Positions 1 through 6,829 of a DNA stretch of 37,528 bases are shown here, in pieces. The stretch's first letter is position 1; each line of letters opens with the position of its first letter. The position numbers and the translations under genes are program-made. The DNA lies in NCBI GenBank assembly GCA_017882335.1, contig JADGPR010000024.1, positions 1 through 37,528 on the forward strand. The letters are read 5' to 3'. The notes below the pieces were generated by a model, which saw nothing but the letters and a program-made list of their open reading frames with translations, was not told the DNA's origin and made no database searches. Source of the stretch: Bacteroidales bacterium. GTDB taxonomy: Bacteria > Bacteroidota > Bacteroidia > Bacteroidales > FEN-979.

Positions 1-64
1 AAACGCAAAAGGAAGGTCGTTGATTATATTTACGGCCACCTGAGTCCATGGTGGGGCTGGAAGT

Positions 65-297
65 TAGGTCGCAGGTGGACCAGATGTTTGTCGATGGCGG
101 GGGTTTGGAATTCACTCTACCCCCTGGAATCAAAAAATTTTTTTTGGATTTTTTCCCAGGATAATTACCCCCTCTGGCTATTGAAATCTAATGCCCCCTC
201 TGTAGAAAACAGTAAAATAGACCTCTGTGATTTTATAACGTGCAGATATATAGCAACATGCTTTTCGACTTCCATTATTTTATAATTGACGTTGGTC
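65..297. repeat. Direct repeat, left copy (233 bp)
   Basis: This stretch recurs in the same orientation at 5558-5792. The last ~84 bp before the right edge are identical in both copies, and the rest differs by scattered substitutions and small indels. It carries three short C-rich boxes (around 120, 168 and 192) of the form ACCCCCT or GCCCCCT. Multiple short boxes of this kind occur near the ends of some IS elements, so an eroded IS end is possible, but no transposase is readable. Positions 1-64 may belong to the same element; I see no recognisable gene there. Confidence 0.85.
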
Positions 298-402
298 TCA
301 GCCTGTTAAATCACCTATCAGTTTTACCGATTTCTATCCTGTTTTCATCGGGAGTTAACCCCGTTCAACCGAAGAACCATATCCCAGCCGTGCCCACTAG
401 CC
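298..402. other. Leader region between repeat and small secreted gene
   Basis: An open frame runs through here from 240 into the downstream gene, but it has no signal-peptide-like start and precedes a good -7 promoter element. I treat it as untranslated. No other feature is seen. Confidence 0.5.
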
Positions 403-410
403 TATCTTTG
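403..410 (+). promoter_or_regulatory. Bacteroidota -7 promoter element
   Basis: TATCTTTG matches the Bacteroidota -7 consensus TAnnTTTG. It predicts transcription from about 417 and a ~21-nt leader to the ATG at 438. No TTTG is found at the expected -33 spacing. Confidence 0.5.
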
Positions 411-437
411 CTTCATCAAACGATAAACAACAAAAAA

Positions 438-803
438 ATGAAAGCAACAACGACAATCTTAGCAGCAGTTCTGACACTCTCAATGAATGTTCTTTTCGCC
501 AGTAATGACGGCACGGTAGTAAATAACAATATCAACTCCTCAACATTCACCACACTAGCACCCAGCACCCCAGCAGAAGCAACATTTGAAGATATGACTG
601 TAGCAACTATTAATCTTGCACCAATTGCACCGATTGAAGCAGATTTCTCTGATGTTGCTCCTGAAGTGGTTATTGATTTTTCAATCATGGCACCAGTTAC
701 ACCAAGTGAAGCCGACTTCTCAAATGAAGAAATTCTGACTGATAGCATTACCACACTTGCTCCTGTAACTCCTGATTTTGCAGATTTTACTGAAAACATT
801 TAA
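438..803 (+). CDS. Small secreted protein with four APxTPxEADF repeats
   Basis: I do not recognise a named family. The 121-aa product starts with a clear Sec signal peptide (residues 1-21, ending near LFAS), so it is probably exported to the periplasm or beyond. The mature part is almost entirely four imperfect repeats at residues 40-51, 60-71, 84-95 and 107-118, each like L/M-A-P-x-T-P-x-E-A-D-F-x, spaced 20-24 residues apart. There is no cysteine and the chain is acidic. I chose the ATG at 438 over an in-frame codon at 240 because a signal peptide begins there and a -7 element lies 28 bp upstream. A terminator follows. No function is proposed. Confidence 0.7.
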   Translation: MKATTTILAAVLTLSMNVLFASNDGTVVNNNINSSTFTTLAPSTPAEATFEDMTVATINLAPIAPIEADFSDVAPEVVIDFSIMAPVTPSEADFSNEEILTDSITTLAPVTPDFADFTENI

Positions 804-830
804 ACTCAACATATATCTTGTCTTGCTTTC

Positions 831-862
831 AGAAGTCGCTCCAAAAGGGTGGCTTCTTTTGT
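831..862. terminator. Terminator between convergent genes
   Basis: A 9-bp stem (831-839 with 849-857, including G-U pairs) is followed by TTTT on the plus strand, 28 bp after the small secreted gene. The convergent phosphoesterase gene ends at 892, so it may serve both directions. Confidence 0.6.
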
Positions 863-891
863 TTTAGCTGATTAATGATTAATCGGTAAAA

Positions 892-2004
892 TTATTTGAA
901 ATCGATATCAACCAGCATGATTTCCGATTTTCCGGCTGTTTTAACCGGAGGACCCCATAAACGTAAGCCACTGGTCACAAAGAAATGAGTATTCCTGATT
1001 TTCTTATATCCCCAGCTCAGTTCGTAAACACTCTGTGTGATCAGGTTGATTGGAAACATCTGTCCATTATGGGTGTGTCCTGAAAACTGCACATCTACAG
1101 CTGTGAGGCTTATCTTCTGCAAATCGATGGGACGGTGATCCATTAGAATTATCGGCAGATCCGTGGAATCTATGCTCAAAACTTCGTTAATGGTTTTTCG
1201 CTTTCTGAAATGTTGATCATATCTTCCTGCTATATAAAATGAATTGTCGATCCTCACCAGCGTATCGCCAAGAAGCATAATACCTGCCTTTTTAAAAAAG
1301 TTTCCTTGCTGCTGCCCTCCATAGAATTCATGATTACCGGTAACACCAAATACTCCATATTTGGCATGTATCGTCCTCATTATCGATTCAATTGCTTCTG
1401 TGGTCTCGTTTTCTCTGTCACCTTCTACAATATCACCACCATAGAGCATAAGATCTGGCTGAAGAGCATTTACCTTTCTTGCCAGCTGCTCAATAAAACT
1501 CAAACTGGTATTTTGCTGTATGTGGATGTCAGCCACGAATGCAATCCGCAAGTGATCAATATTGGAATGTTTTCGGGGAACTTCCACCCGGTATTTTGAT
1601 ATTCGAATTGTGTTTAGATTAATGGCACCGGCTGCAACCACTGCAATAGATAGAATGATCATGGTGGAAATCGTATAAAACCTGAATGAAAAAGTTTTTC
1701 TTGTTTCAGCAGACACAATTTTGAAAAGGAGATTGAGTAATAAAAACAGATCGAAAAGAAGTACACAAAGGAAAAGATACAGAAAGAATGGCAAGATATA
1801 ACCTGAAATTGTGGACATTAAGCCGATAAAAAAATTCATCTCCTGATGAGAGAAACTTTCGGTAAGCGGATAGATAGCGACGATCAGGATGTACAAAGGA
1901 ATATACCAGACTCTGTAGCCTTTACTGATGAACAGGTTCTTTATCCGGGAAAAGAGATAAATATTAGGAATGATATAAGCCAGAGCGATATAAAGATGGA
2001 ACAT
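892..2004 (-). CDS. Membrane-anchored calcineurin-like metallophosphoesterase (YkuE/YaeI type)
   Basis: The 370-aa protein has about four hydrophobic helices in residues 1-130, then a cytoplasm- or periplasm-facing metallophosphoesterase domain from ~150. All metal-binding motifs are visible: D159-x-H161, GGD (D191), GNHE (N224, H225), H290, and GHTHNGQ (H310, H312). The YkuE/YaeI branch hydrolyses phosphodiester bonds in phospholipid-related substrates, but the substrate here cannot be told from sequence. The gene is convergent with the small secreted protein and has no operon partner. The N-terminal membrane region is typical of Bacteroidota members. Confidence 0.88.
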   Translation of the reverse strand: MFHLYIALAYIIPNIYLFSRIKNLFISKGYRVWYIPLYILIVAIYPLTESFSHQEMNFFIGLMSTISGYILPFFLYLFLCVLLFDLFLLLNLLFKIVSAETRKTFSFRFYTISTMIILSIAVVAAGAINLNTIRISKYRVEVPRKHSNIDHLRIAFVADIHIQQNTSLSFIEQLARKVNALQPDLMLYGGDIVEGDRENETTEAIESIMRTIHAKYGVFGVTGNHEFYGGQQQGNFFKKAGIMLLGDTLVRIDNSFYIAGRYDQHFRKRKTINEVLSIDSTDLPIILMDHRPIDLQKISLTAVDVQFSGHTHNGQMFPINLITQSVYELSWGYKKIRNTHFFVTSGLRLWGPPVKTAGKSEIMLVDIDFK

Positions 2005-2447
2005 CGAACAAACATTTAGGATTTAAACCGGCATGAAGATATGAAATTCCGTGATAGACTTTCAGGCTCAATATGAACCTTGATAAGATATAGTGATGAT
2101 CGAATGATACTATTTTCGAAAACTAATAATAGACCAGATTTACGAAACCTGATGTCCTTTTATTCGTGAGACTCAAATTTTTAGAACGAAGTGATAAAAA
2201 ATTTGTTTGTCGAACAATTCCGACGAAGTCGGAGAGTATAATACCCCGCCCCTCTGGGGCGGAATTCGGGTCCAGGGCTTGCCCTGGGGTTCATACCCGT
2301 GATTCCCAGAAAATCATGAAATTTATCTTTTCAAGAAAAAGCTAACGGTTTTAAAATTGATCCTTAAATTAGCCTTTAGGAAGGAGAAAGGCCAGTACCC
2401 ATGACATTCAAAAGAGAGGGATTAAAACTCTTAATCTATGGGCAAAA

Positions 2448-2594
2448 TGTACAAATTGTGCTCATTTAAAAGCAAAAAGAAGCAAGTAAAAACCTGCTTC
2501 TTTCGCATGATTCGTTCGTAATTTCGTGCGTAGGCCTCAGAAACAACCAGTCATTTAACTGATTTATAACCTTTTACTATGCACAACTTGTACA
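2448..2594. repeat. Inverted repeat pair bracketing ~120 bp
   Basis: TGTACAAATTGTGC (2448-2461) and GCACAACTTGTACA (2581-2594) are inverted copies with one mismatch. They enclose a strong hairpin and no gene, an arrangement seen in MITE-like or recombination-site relics. No target-site duplication was identified. Confidence 0.5.
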
Positions 2595-2627
2595 CTTAAC
2601 TGACCAATTATCTAACTTTAGAATCAT
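2590..2627 (+). repeat. 38-bp direct repeat, copy 1
   Basis: Identical to 5521-5558, where it runs directly into the 235-bp repeat. Here it stands alone. Confidence 0.9.
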
Positions 2628-2979
2628 TCCAGATTACATGAAGGTGGTTGATTTTATTGAGGAAATAATTTAGTTTCAATCCTGTCAATTTTAAGGTTTG
2701 GCCAATTAAAGGAATAATCTTCCTGCGCCCTTAAGATTGGTTTGAGGCTTCTTTATTTGGAGCTATTCCCCAACTAATGCCAATATATACCGGGTATCAA
2801 ATAAATCCTAAGATTGATTCTTCCCTTTTCTATTTACTTTCTTCCCGGCCTACTTTCGTTTTATTCAAATTCAGGGAATTCGATTATTTAACTGGTTTCT
2901 CAATTAAACAGAAAACATGAAACAATTTTATCTTGCTTATCATGAAAAAAATTGTGATAACTTCCTTGCTTCTTTTTGA

Positions 2980-2987
2980 TATCTTTG
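2980..2987 (+). promoter_or_regulatory. Bacteroidota -7 promoter element
   Basis: TATCTTTG fits TAnnTTTG and predicts a start near 2994, giving a ~26-nt leader before the ATG at 3020. The -33 box is not recognisable. Confidence 0.5.
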
Positions 2988-3019
2988 TATAGCATTCCAT
3001 CATTGAAAGATCCTATCCT

Positions 3020-4354
3020 ATGATCAGATGCTTTAGCATTGTTTTCCTGGGCATTCTGTTTCAGTCATGTTACGGAAGTAATGTTATATCATTGCCCTAC
3101 ATCACAAACGACATAGAATATGCCAGTACACGCGGAAAGCTGTATGCGCTGATTGGTGACCTGGATCCGGATTTTGGAAACCGGATTATCGAGATCGACA
3201 TCAGTACCGGTACTGTTGAGAGATCGCTGTATGTTGGTACAGAACCCCGGCTGATGAGAATTACTTCTGACGAAAACTATGCCTGGATTTCATTCCAGAA
3301 GATCCCGTTTATCCGGAGAATTAATCTTAACACTTTTGAAATCGATAAGGATATTTACCTGGGACCTTCAAAACAGCAATACCCTCCTAAGACAATTTTC
3401 TCTACTATTCTCACAACTAATTTCTCCGTCTTTCCTGATCAGGACAATCAGCTTGCCCTCTCATTGCGAGAACCCTTTGATTTCGAATTTGAATCGTTAT
3501 CACTTTATAAGAACGATTCCATCCTGCCGGTCAGGATCATGGGGCCCGGGATACAGTATTACCCTTTTTGTGTTGAACCGATCCTGAACGGAAAATACCT
3601 GATCAGTCATTACCAGACCAATTGGGAATCTGAATACTCGACAATAAAAGTACAATCCAATGGTCTTGAATTACGGAAAGAAGATGTGACCAATCTGAAT
3701 GGAATGCATACTTACAGGAACTGGTTCAAAGTGATGAATGACACACTTTACACTGCCACAGGAGAGATTCTGGATGCAACCGACAGTTTGGGACTCAAAG
3801 TGATAGGTGTCTGCGAAAATGATGTCATCGGCGACAAGTACGGCTTTGCATTTTCACCTGGTCACGATGCATTTATCTATCCTAACATGACGTTTTATTC
3901 CTTGTTCCTGACATTTTACGATAGGCAGACTTTAACTGCGTTCGATTCCGTATATCTGTTCGATTATCATTATAATGAGATCATGCTTATCCTCGAGCTG
4001 GAAGTTATCGACAACACACGGTTTGCACTGTTGATCGGAAAAGATTATGGCGATTTTTTTATCCGGATCGTCGATACGAAAAACAATGGCATAGAATCAA
4101 ATGGATCTGAAGACAAGATCCGGATATACCCCAATCCCGCTTCCGATAAAATCTGGGTCAACGGTGGCCCCCTGAACAAGAAAATAAGCATTTACGATAT
4201 GATGGGGAACCTGGTCGGGACATGTCAGCGTTCCGGAATAAGGGCTGAAATGTATTTAAGCAATTATCCTCCGGGGGTTTATACCGTGAAAATTGCCGAT
4301 TGCGATCACCGGAATAATAAAGATGCCATCAGTAAAATAGTTGTGCAAAGATGA
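3020..4354 (+). CDS. Exported propeller-like protein with T9SS C-terminal sorting domain
   Basis: The 444-aa protein has an N-terminal signal sequence (about residues 1-19), then a region of repeated short beta-rich segments resembling YVTN/propeller-type surface proteins. It ends in a type A T9SS sorting domain at ~366-444, marked by YPNP near its start, YDMMGN, and PPGVYTVKI near the end. T9SS tails of this family direct cargo through the outer membrane, where the tail is removed and the protein is released or attached. Its biological target is unknown. The stop overlaps the next gene's start (ATGA), so the two are co-transcribed. The next gene is a paralog: both share a TGTVER motif and a similar N-terminal half. 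Confidence 0.75.
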   Translation: MIRCFSIVFLGILFQSCYGSNVISLPYITNDIEYASTRGKLYALIGDLDPDFGNRIIEIDISTGTVERSLYVGTEPRLMRITSDENYAWISFQKIPFIRRINLNTFEIDKDIYLGPSKQQYPPKTIFSTILTTNFSVFPDQDNQLALSLREPFDFEFESLSLYKNDSILPVRIMGPGIQYYPFCVEPILNGKYLISHYQTNWESEYSTIKVQSNGLELRKEDVTNLNGMHTYRNWFKVMNDTLYTATGEILDATDSLGLKVIGVCENDVIGDKYGFAFSPGHDAFIYPNMTFYSLFLTFYDRQTLTAFDSVYLFDYHYNEIMLILELEVIDNTRFALLIGKDYGDFFIRIVDTKNNGIESNGSEDKIRIYPNPASDKIWVNGGPLNKKISIYDMMGNLVGTCQRSGIRAEMYLSNYPPGVYTVKIADCDHRNNKDAISKIVVQR

Positions 4355-5400
4355 AAAGAATAGTTCTTCTTCCACTTGCCATGATTTATTCCCTTGTCTG
4401 GGGGCAAACGATTAAAATCCCGATGGATGCCGTTTCCCTTGAATACAATAATTATTTCAATAAGGCATATGCCGCTGTCGGGTCTTACGATCAAAATTAT
4501 CCGAACACCCTGATCCAGATGGATCCATACAATGGAACCGTGGAAAGGCAACTGCAGTTAAACGGCGAGCCATCTGTAATAAAAACCACACTGGATAAAA
4601 AACACATGTACCTCTCTTTTCTGTCGGTTCCCCGGATTTTGAAAATCGACCTGACAACATTCTCTGTTGTTGATACGATTGATACCGGGGGGGGAGCTGT
4701 TATCAGTTTTGACATAATACCCACAAACGAGAATAATCTCGTGGTGGTCAGAGACGGGGAGCCCTATCCTACCGTGTGCTTGTATAAAGATGGAGTTCTC
4801 ATGACAAAACAAGTCCAAACCGGGATTGATTATCCATCGGAGATATGCATCAAATCAGACGGAACGAGACTTTTCGGATATTCACCCAGCGGTGACGGAT
4901 GGATAATGAATGTTGTCGATACGGGTATTGAATATGATAGCATCCTATGGGATTACATTTTTCCTTCAAGCGGTGAAATCAAGCTCCACAACGATTTGAT
5001 ATATGGCCGGTTTGGGATATTGCTGGATGCTTTTTCCGATTCGATACCCAAAATTGTTGCATGGATGCCGATCTATAAATTTCTCTATGTCTATTGTACC
5101 GGATTGGAGTATTCGGAAATACACGGATGTTATCTTTACGGACATGAAAACACCATGCATGCCTACATCAGTTTTTTTGACGCACAAAATTTCAATTATC
5201 TCGGTTCGATGGATGTTGATGATAATAGCGACGCTGTTCATGATGTAACGGTTGTAGACTATGATGATTTCATATTGCGTTCTTTCGATACTCAAAATTA
5301 TATGTGCCTGCTTTTTCACCATGAAACCAAGAAAAGCAGGGTTTTCCTGGAATGGAAAAACAATAAGGAGAAATGGGGTAACGACGGAATAGTGAGATAG
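4351..5400 (+). CDS. Paralog of the upstream T9SS cargo, lacking the sorting domain
   Basis: The 349-aa product has its own signal peptide (MKRIVLLPLAMIYSLVWGQ) and aligns by eye with the upstream protein over most of its length (shared GTVER, FxxVPRIxKIDLxTF-like segments). It stops just where the upstream protein enters its sorting domain. The last ~15 codons run into low-complexity DNA (from about 5370) that resembles other intergenic tracts in this window. The natural 3' end was probably lost by rearrangement beside the direct repeat at 5558. If translated it should reach the periplasm but not be a T9SS substrate. It may instead be a functional shortened form. Confidence 0.65.
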   Translation: MKRIVLLPLAMIYSLVWGQTIKIPMDAVSLEYNNYFNKAYAAVGSYDQNYPNTLIQMDPYNGTVERQLQLNGEPSVIKTTLDKKHMYLSFLSVPRILKIDLTTFSVVDTIDTGGGAVISFDIIPTNENNLVVVRDGEPYPTVCLYKDGVLMTKQVQTGIDYPSEICIKSDGTRLFGYSPSGDGWIMNVVDTGIEYDSILWDYIFPSSGEIKLHNDLIYGRFGILLDAFSDSIPKIVAWMPIYKFLYVYCTGLEYSEIHGCYLYGHENTMHAYISFFDAQNFNYLGSMDVDDNSDAVHDVTVVDYDDFILRSFDTQNYMCLLFHHETKKSRVFLEWKNNKEKWGNDGIVR

Positions 5401-5464
5401 CGAAGCAGCGATTCGGAGATACAGCAATAAGTCCGACCCAAGGAGTGCGATGAACTGAGTGTGC

Positions 5465-5511
5465 AGTGTAAAGTGCAAATTAATTACACTTTGCACCTTG
5501 CACTTTACACT
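5465..5511. repeat. Perfect 14-bp inverted repeat (hairpin)
   Basis: AGTGTAAAGTGCAA (5465-5478) and its exact complement (5498-5511) flank a 19-nt loop that itself holds a related word. No U-run follows, so it is not an obvious intrinsic terminator, though it is the only candidate downstream of the truncated paralog. Confidence 0.75.
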
Positions 5512-5520
5512 TGAACGGGG

Positions 5521-5558
5521 GTACACTTAACTGACCAATTATCTAACTTTAGAATCAT
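5521..5558 (+). repeat. 38-bp direct repeat, copy 2
   Basis: Identical to 2590-2627, and contiguous with the 235-bp repeat that starts at 5558. Confidence 0.9.
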
Positions 5559-5792
5559 AGGGCGCAGGTGGACAAGATGTTTGTCGATGGCGTGGGTTTG
5601 GAATTACTCCTACCCCCTGGAATCAAAAATTTTTTTTGGGGGATTTTTTTCCAGGAAAGTTACCCCCTCTGACTATTGAAATCTAATGCCCCCTCTGTGA
5701 AAAAAAGTAAAATAGACCTCTGTGATTTTATAACGTGCAGATATATAGCAACATGCTTTTCGACTTCCATTATTTTATAATTGACGTTAGTC
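5558..5792. repeat. Direct repeat, right copy (235 bp)
   Basis: Same orientation as 65-297 and about 90 percent identical by eye, with a perfectly conserved ~84-bp right part. The pair brackets 5.3 kb of accessory genes, so recombination between the copies could delete the block. Confidence 0.85.
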
Positions 5793-5990
5793 ACAACTCA
5801 TCAAAACCGCTGATCATTTTCCATCACTTGCTTGGAGGAAAACTACGGTTTTTGCTTCTGACCACTCCTGTAAAGATGAATATCTCGTAAAAGCTATGAA
5901 TAGCAAAAAACGCCATTTTTCGATGCCCTATGGCATATTTGCCGTTTTTATGTGCAGATTTGAGTCTTGAAATTTGGCAATTTGACTAGT

Positions 5991-6031
5991 GGAAACTGTT
6001 CGGTTAAATTATGAGGAAAACTGTTCGGTTC
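5991..6031. repeat. Tandem pair of an ACTGTTCGGTT word
   Basis: GGAAACTGTTCGGTT (5991-6005) and GGAAAACTGTTCGGTT (6015-6030) are direct repeats 24 bp apart. Short tandem binding-site-like words of this kind occur at the ends of IS21-like and similar elements, but no transposase remains here. Confidence 0.5.
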
Positions 6032-6085
6032 AACAATAAGGCGAAATGAAATAGGGTAGGAGGGCTTTAGGATAAACCAGCTATG

Positions 6086-6460
6086 TTAGCTATTCCCTTT
6101 CTTTATCCTGTCGATTTCACTTTGAGGAATTTTAACAGCATCCTTTAAACCTGTACCTGTTTTAACGGAGCGAATATCACCTTTCTTTATTTTATTGTAA
6201 ATTGTCTGACGGGTCAGGCCTAATTGTGTTGCAGCATCTATAGGCGAAATCAACGGATCATCACCTTTATCTTGAGCAGCAGCAATATCTTTAATATGGT
6301 GCCATTTGTCTTTTTTCTCAAGCATTTCTTTACGGATAGTGAAAATTTCTTTCAATTCCTCTATCGTTTCTAAAATCTCAATTGCCTCCTTTACATTTTT
6401 AACCTTTTTTACAAGTTTTTTCAACTTGCCAAACGCTATAACAGTTTCTGGTTTAGCCAT
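6086..6460 (-). CDS. Small HTH protein, excisionase-like DNA-binding domain
   Basis: The 124-aa protein has a lysine/glutamate-rich, probably coiled-coil N-terminal half (residues ~10-55) and a C-terminal HTH_17/excisionase-type domain at ~70-120 (AATQLGLTRQTIYNKIKKGD followed by a basic beta-wing and IPQSEIDR). Such domains bind DNA in Xis recombination directionality factors and small regulators. The gene stands alone, 160 bp from the 3' end of tRNA-Gln, with no integrase beside it. It could be the residue of a tRNA-integrated element or a stand-alone regulator. A near-perfect Bacteroidota promoter lies upstream. Confidence 0.7.
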   Translation of the reverse strand: MAKPETVIAFGKLKKLVKKVKNVKEAIEILETIEELKEIFTIRKEMLEKKDKWHHIKDIAAAQDKGDDPLISPIDAATQLGLTRQTIYNKIKKGDIRSVKTGTGLKDAVKIPQSEIDRIKKGNS

Positions 6461-6493
6461 TTTGATAATGTTTTATAACGATTATACAAGAAT

Positions 6494-6501
6494 CAAAGGT
6501 A
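6494..6501 (-). promoter_or_regulatory. -7 promoter element for the HTH gene
   Basis: On the minus strand this reads TACCTTTG, a full TAnnTTTG match, with TTTC 19 bp upstream (one mismatch to the -33 TTTG). The predicted leader is ~27 nt. Confidence 0.6.
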
Positions 6502-6573
6502 CAAACATTAAAACTTGTGTGAAATAAGTGATTTAGGAACAGAATAGGAACAAAATGAAAAAATGTGCAATAA

Positions 6574-6605
6574 AAAAACCTGAATAATCTAATATTCAGG
6601 TTTTT
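6574..6605 (-). terminator. Intrinsic terminator after tRNA-Gln
   Basis: A 12-bp perfect stem (AAAAACCTGAAT with ATTCAGGTTTTT) has an 8-nt loop and ends in a T-run on the minus strand. It lies 15 bp beyond the tRNA 3' end. Confidence 0.8.
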
Positions 6606-6620
6606 ACAATTTTAAAGATG

Positions 6621-6691
6621 TTGTCCCACCAGGATTCGAACCTGAACCGAGAGAACCAAAATCTCTTGTGCTACCTTTACACCATGGGACA
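6621..6691 (-). tRNA. tRNA-Gln (anticodon UUG)
   Basis: The minus strand folds as a complete cloverleaf of 71 nt: 7-bp acceptor stem TGTCCCA/TGGGACA, anticodon loop TTTTGGT inside an AGAGA/TCTCT stem giving UUG, and a GGTTCGAATCC T-arm. Discriminator base is A and CCA is not encoded. It reads CAA and, by wobble, CAG glutamine codons. It has its own promoter (6753-6783) and terminator. Confidence 0.95.
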
Positions 6692-6714
6692 AAGCGGGTG
6701 TGTGTTTGAGTATT

Positions 6715-6750
6715 GGCTCGTAACGCGTCACGCGTGACGCGTCACGAGCC
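6715..6750. repeat. 36-bp near-perfect palindrome at the tRNA-Gln start site
   Basis: From GGCTCGT to ACGAGCC the sequence is its own reverse complement except at one symmetric position pair; the central 20 bp (ACGCGTCACGCGTGACGCGT) is perfect. It is far more GC-rich than its surroundings. It sits 2 bp downstream of the minus-strand -7 box, so the predicted start (~6746) lies inside it. It could be an operator or a 5'-end RNA hairpin. Confidence 0.9.
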
Positions 6751-6752
6751 CG

Positions 6753-6783
6753 CAAAGGTAGAATTTTTTTTAATCTCAACAAA
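6753..6783 (-). promoter_or_regulatory. Consensus Bacteroidota promoter for tRNA-Gln
   Basis: The minus strand has TTTG (6780-6783), 19 bp, then TACCTTTG (6753-6760), an exact match to the TTTG-N19-TAnnTTTG pattern. Predicted start is ~6746. Confidence 0.8.
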
Positions 6784-6788
6784 TTTTG

Positions 6789-6796
6789 TACTTTCG
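6789..6796 (+). promoter_or_regulatory. Divergent -7-like element for the DUF2723 gene
   Basis: TACTTTCG is one base from TAnnTTTG, with a T-run (6763-6770) near the -33 position. It overlaps the tRNA-Gln promoter on the other strand. Predicted leader ~27 nt. Confidence 0.45.
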
Positions 6797-6829
6797 CCTT
6801 TTGAATCTTAGTCGCTAATTCCTTACCAA

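Larger units (their letters stand above)
2005..3019. other. Gene-free 1 kb region rich in hairpins
   Basis: No coding region is supported on either strand. Visible structures are: an AT-rich stem at 2174-2205; a 5-bp stem at 2220-2232; a 7-bp GC stem with a 3-nt loop at 2246-2262; a 7-bp stem with a 2-nt loop at 2272-2287; a 9-bp stem around AAAGAAGCA/TGCTTCTTT at about 2477-2504; and a 14-bp inverted repeat with one mismatch (2448-2461 with 2581-2594) enclosing the latter. A 38-bp sequence at 2590-2627 recurs at 5521-5558. It looks like mobile-element debris. Confidence 0.6.
5401..6085. other. Gene-free rearranged region
   Basis: No gene is supported. In order it contains: a low-complexity tract with a strong hairpin (5465-5511); the 38-bp repeat (5521-5558); the right copy of the long direct repeat (5558-5792); a ~200-bp unique stretch with a small ATGCC/GGCAT hairpin near 5935; and two tandem copies of an AAACTGTTCGGTT word (5991-6031). 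Confidence 0.65.

Noticed and set aside
1-64. Transposase remnant at the left edge
   Set aside because: The frame is open, but no motif can be recognised in so short a piece.
240-437. N-terminal extension of the small secreted protein
   Set aside because: It overlaps the long repeat and the -7 box and has no conserved features; the signal peptide starts at 438.
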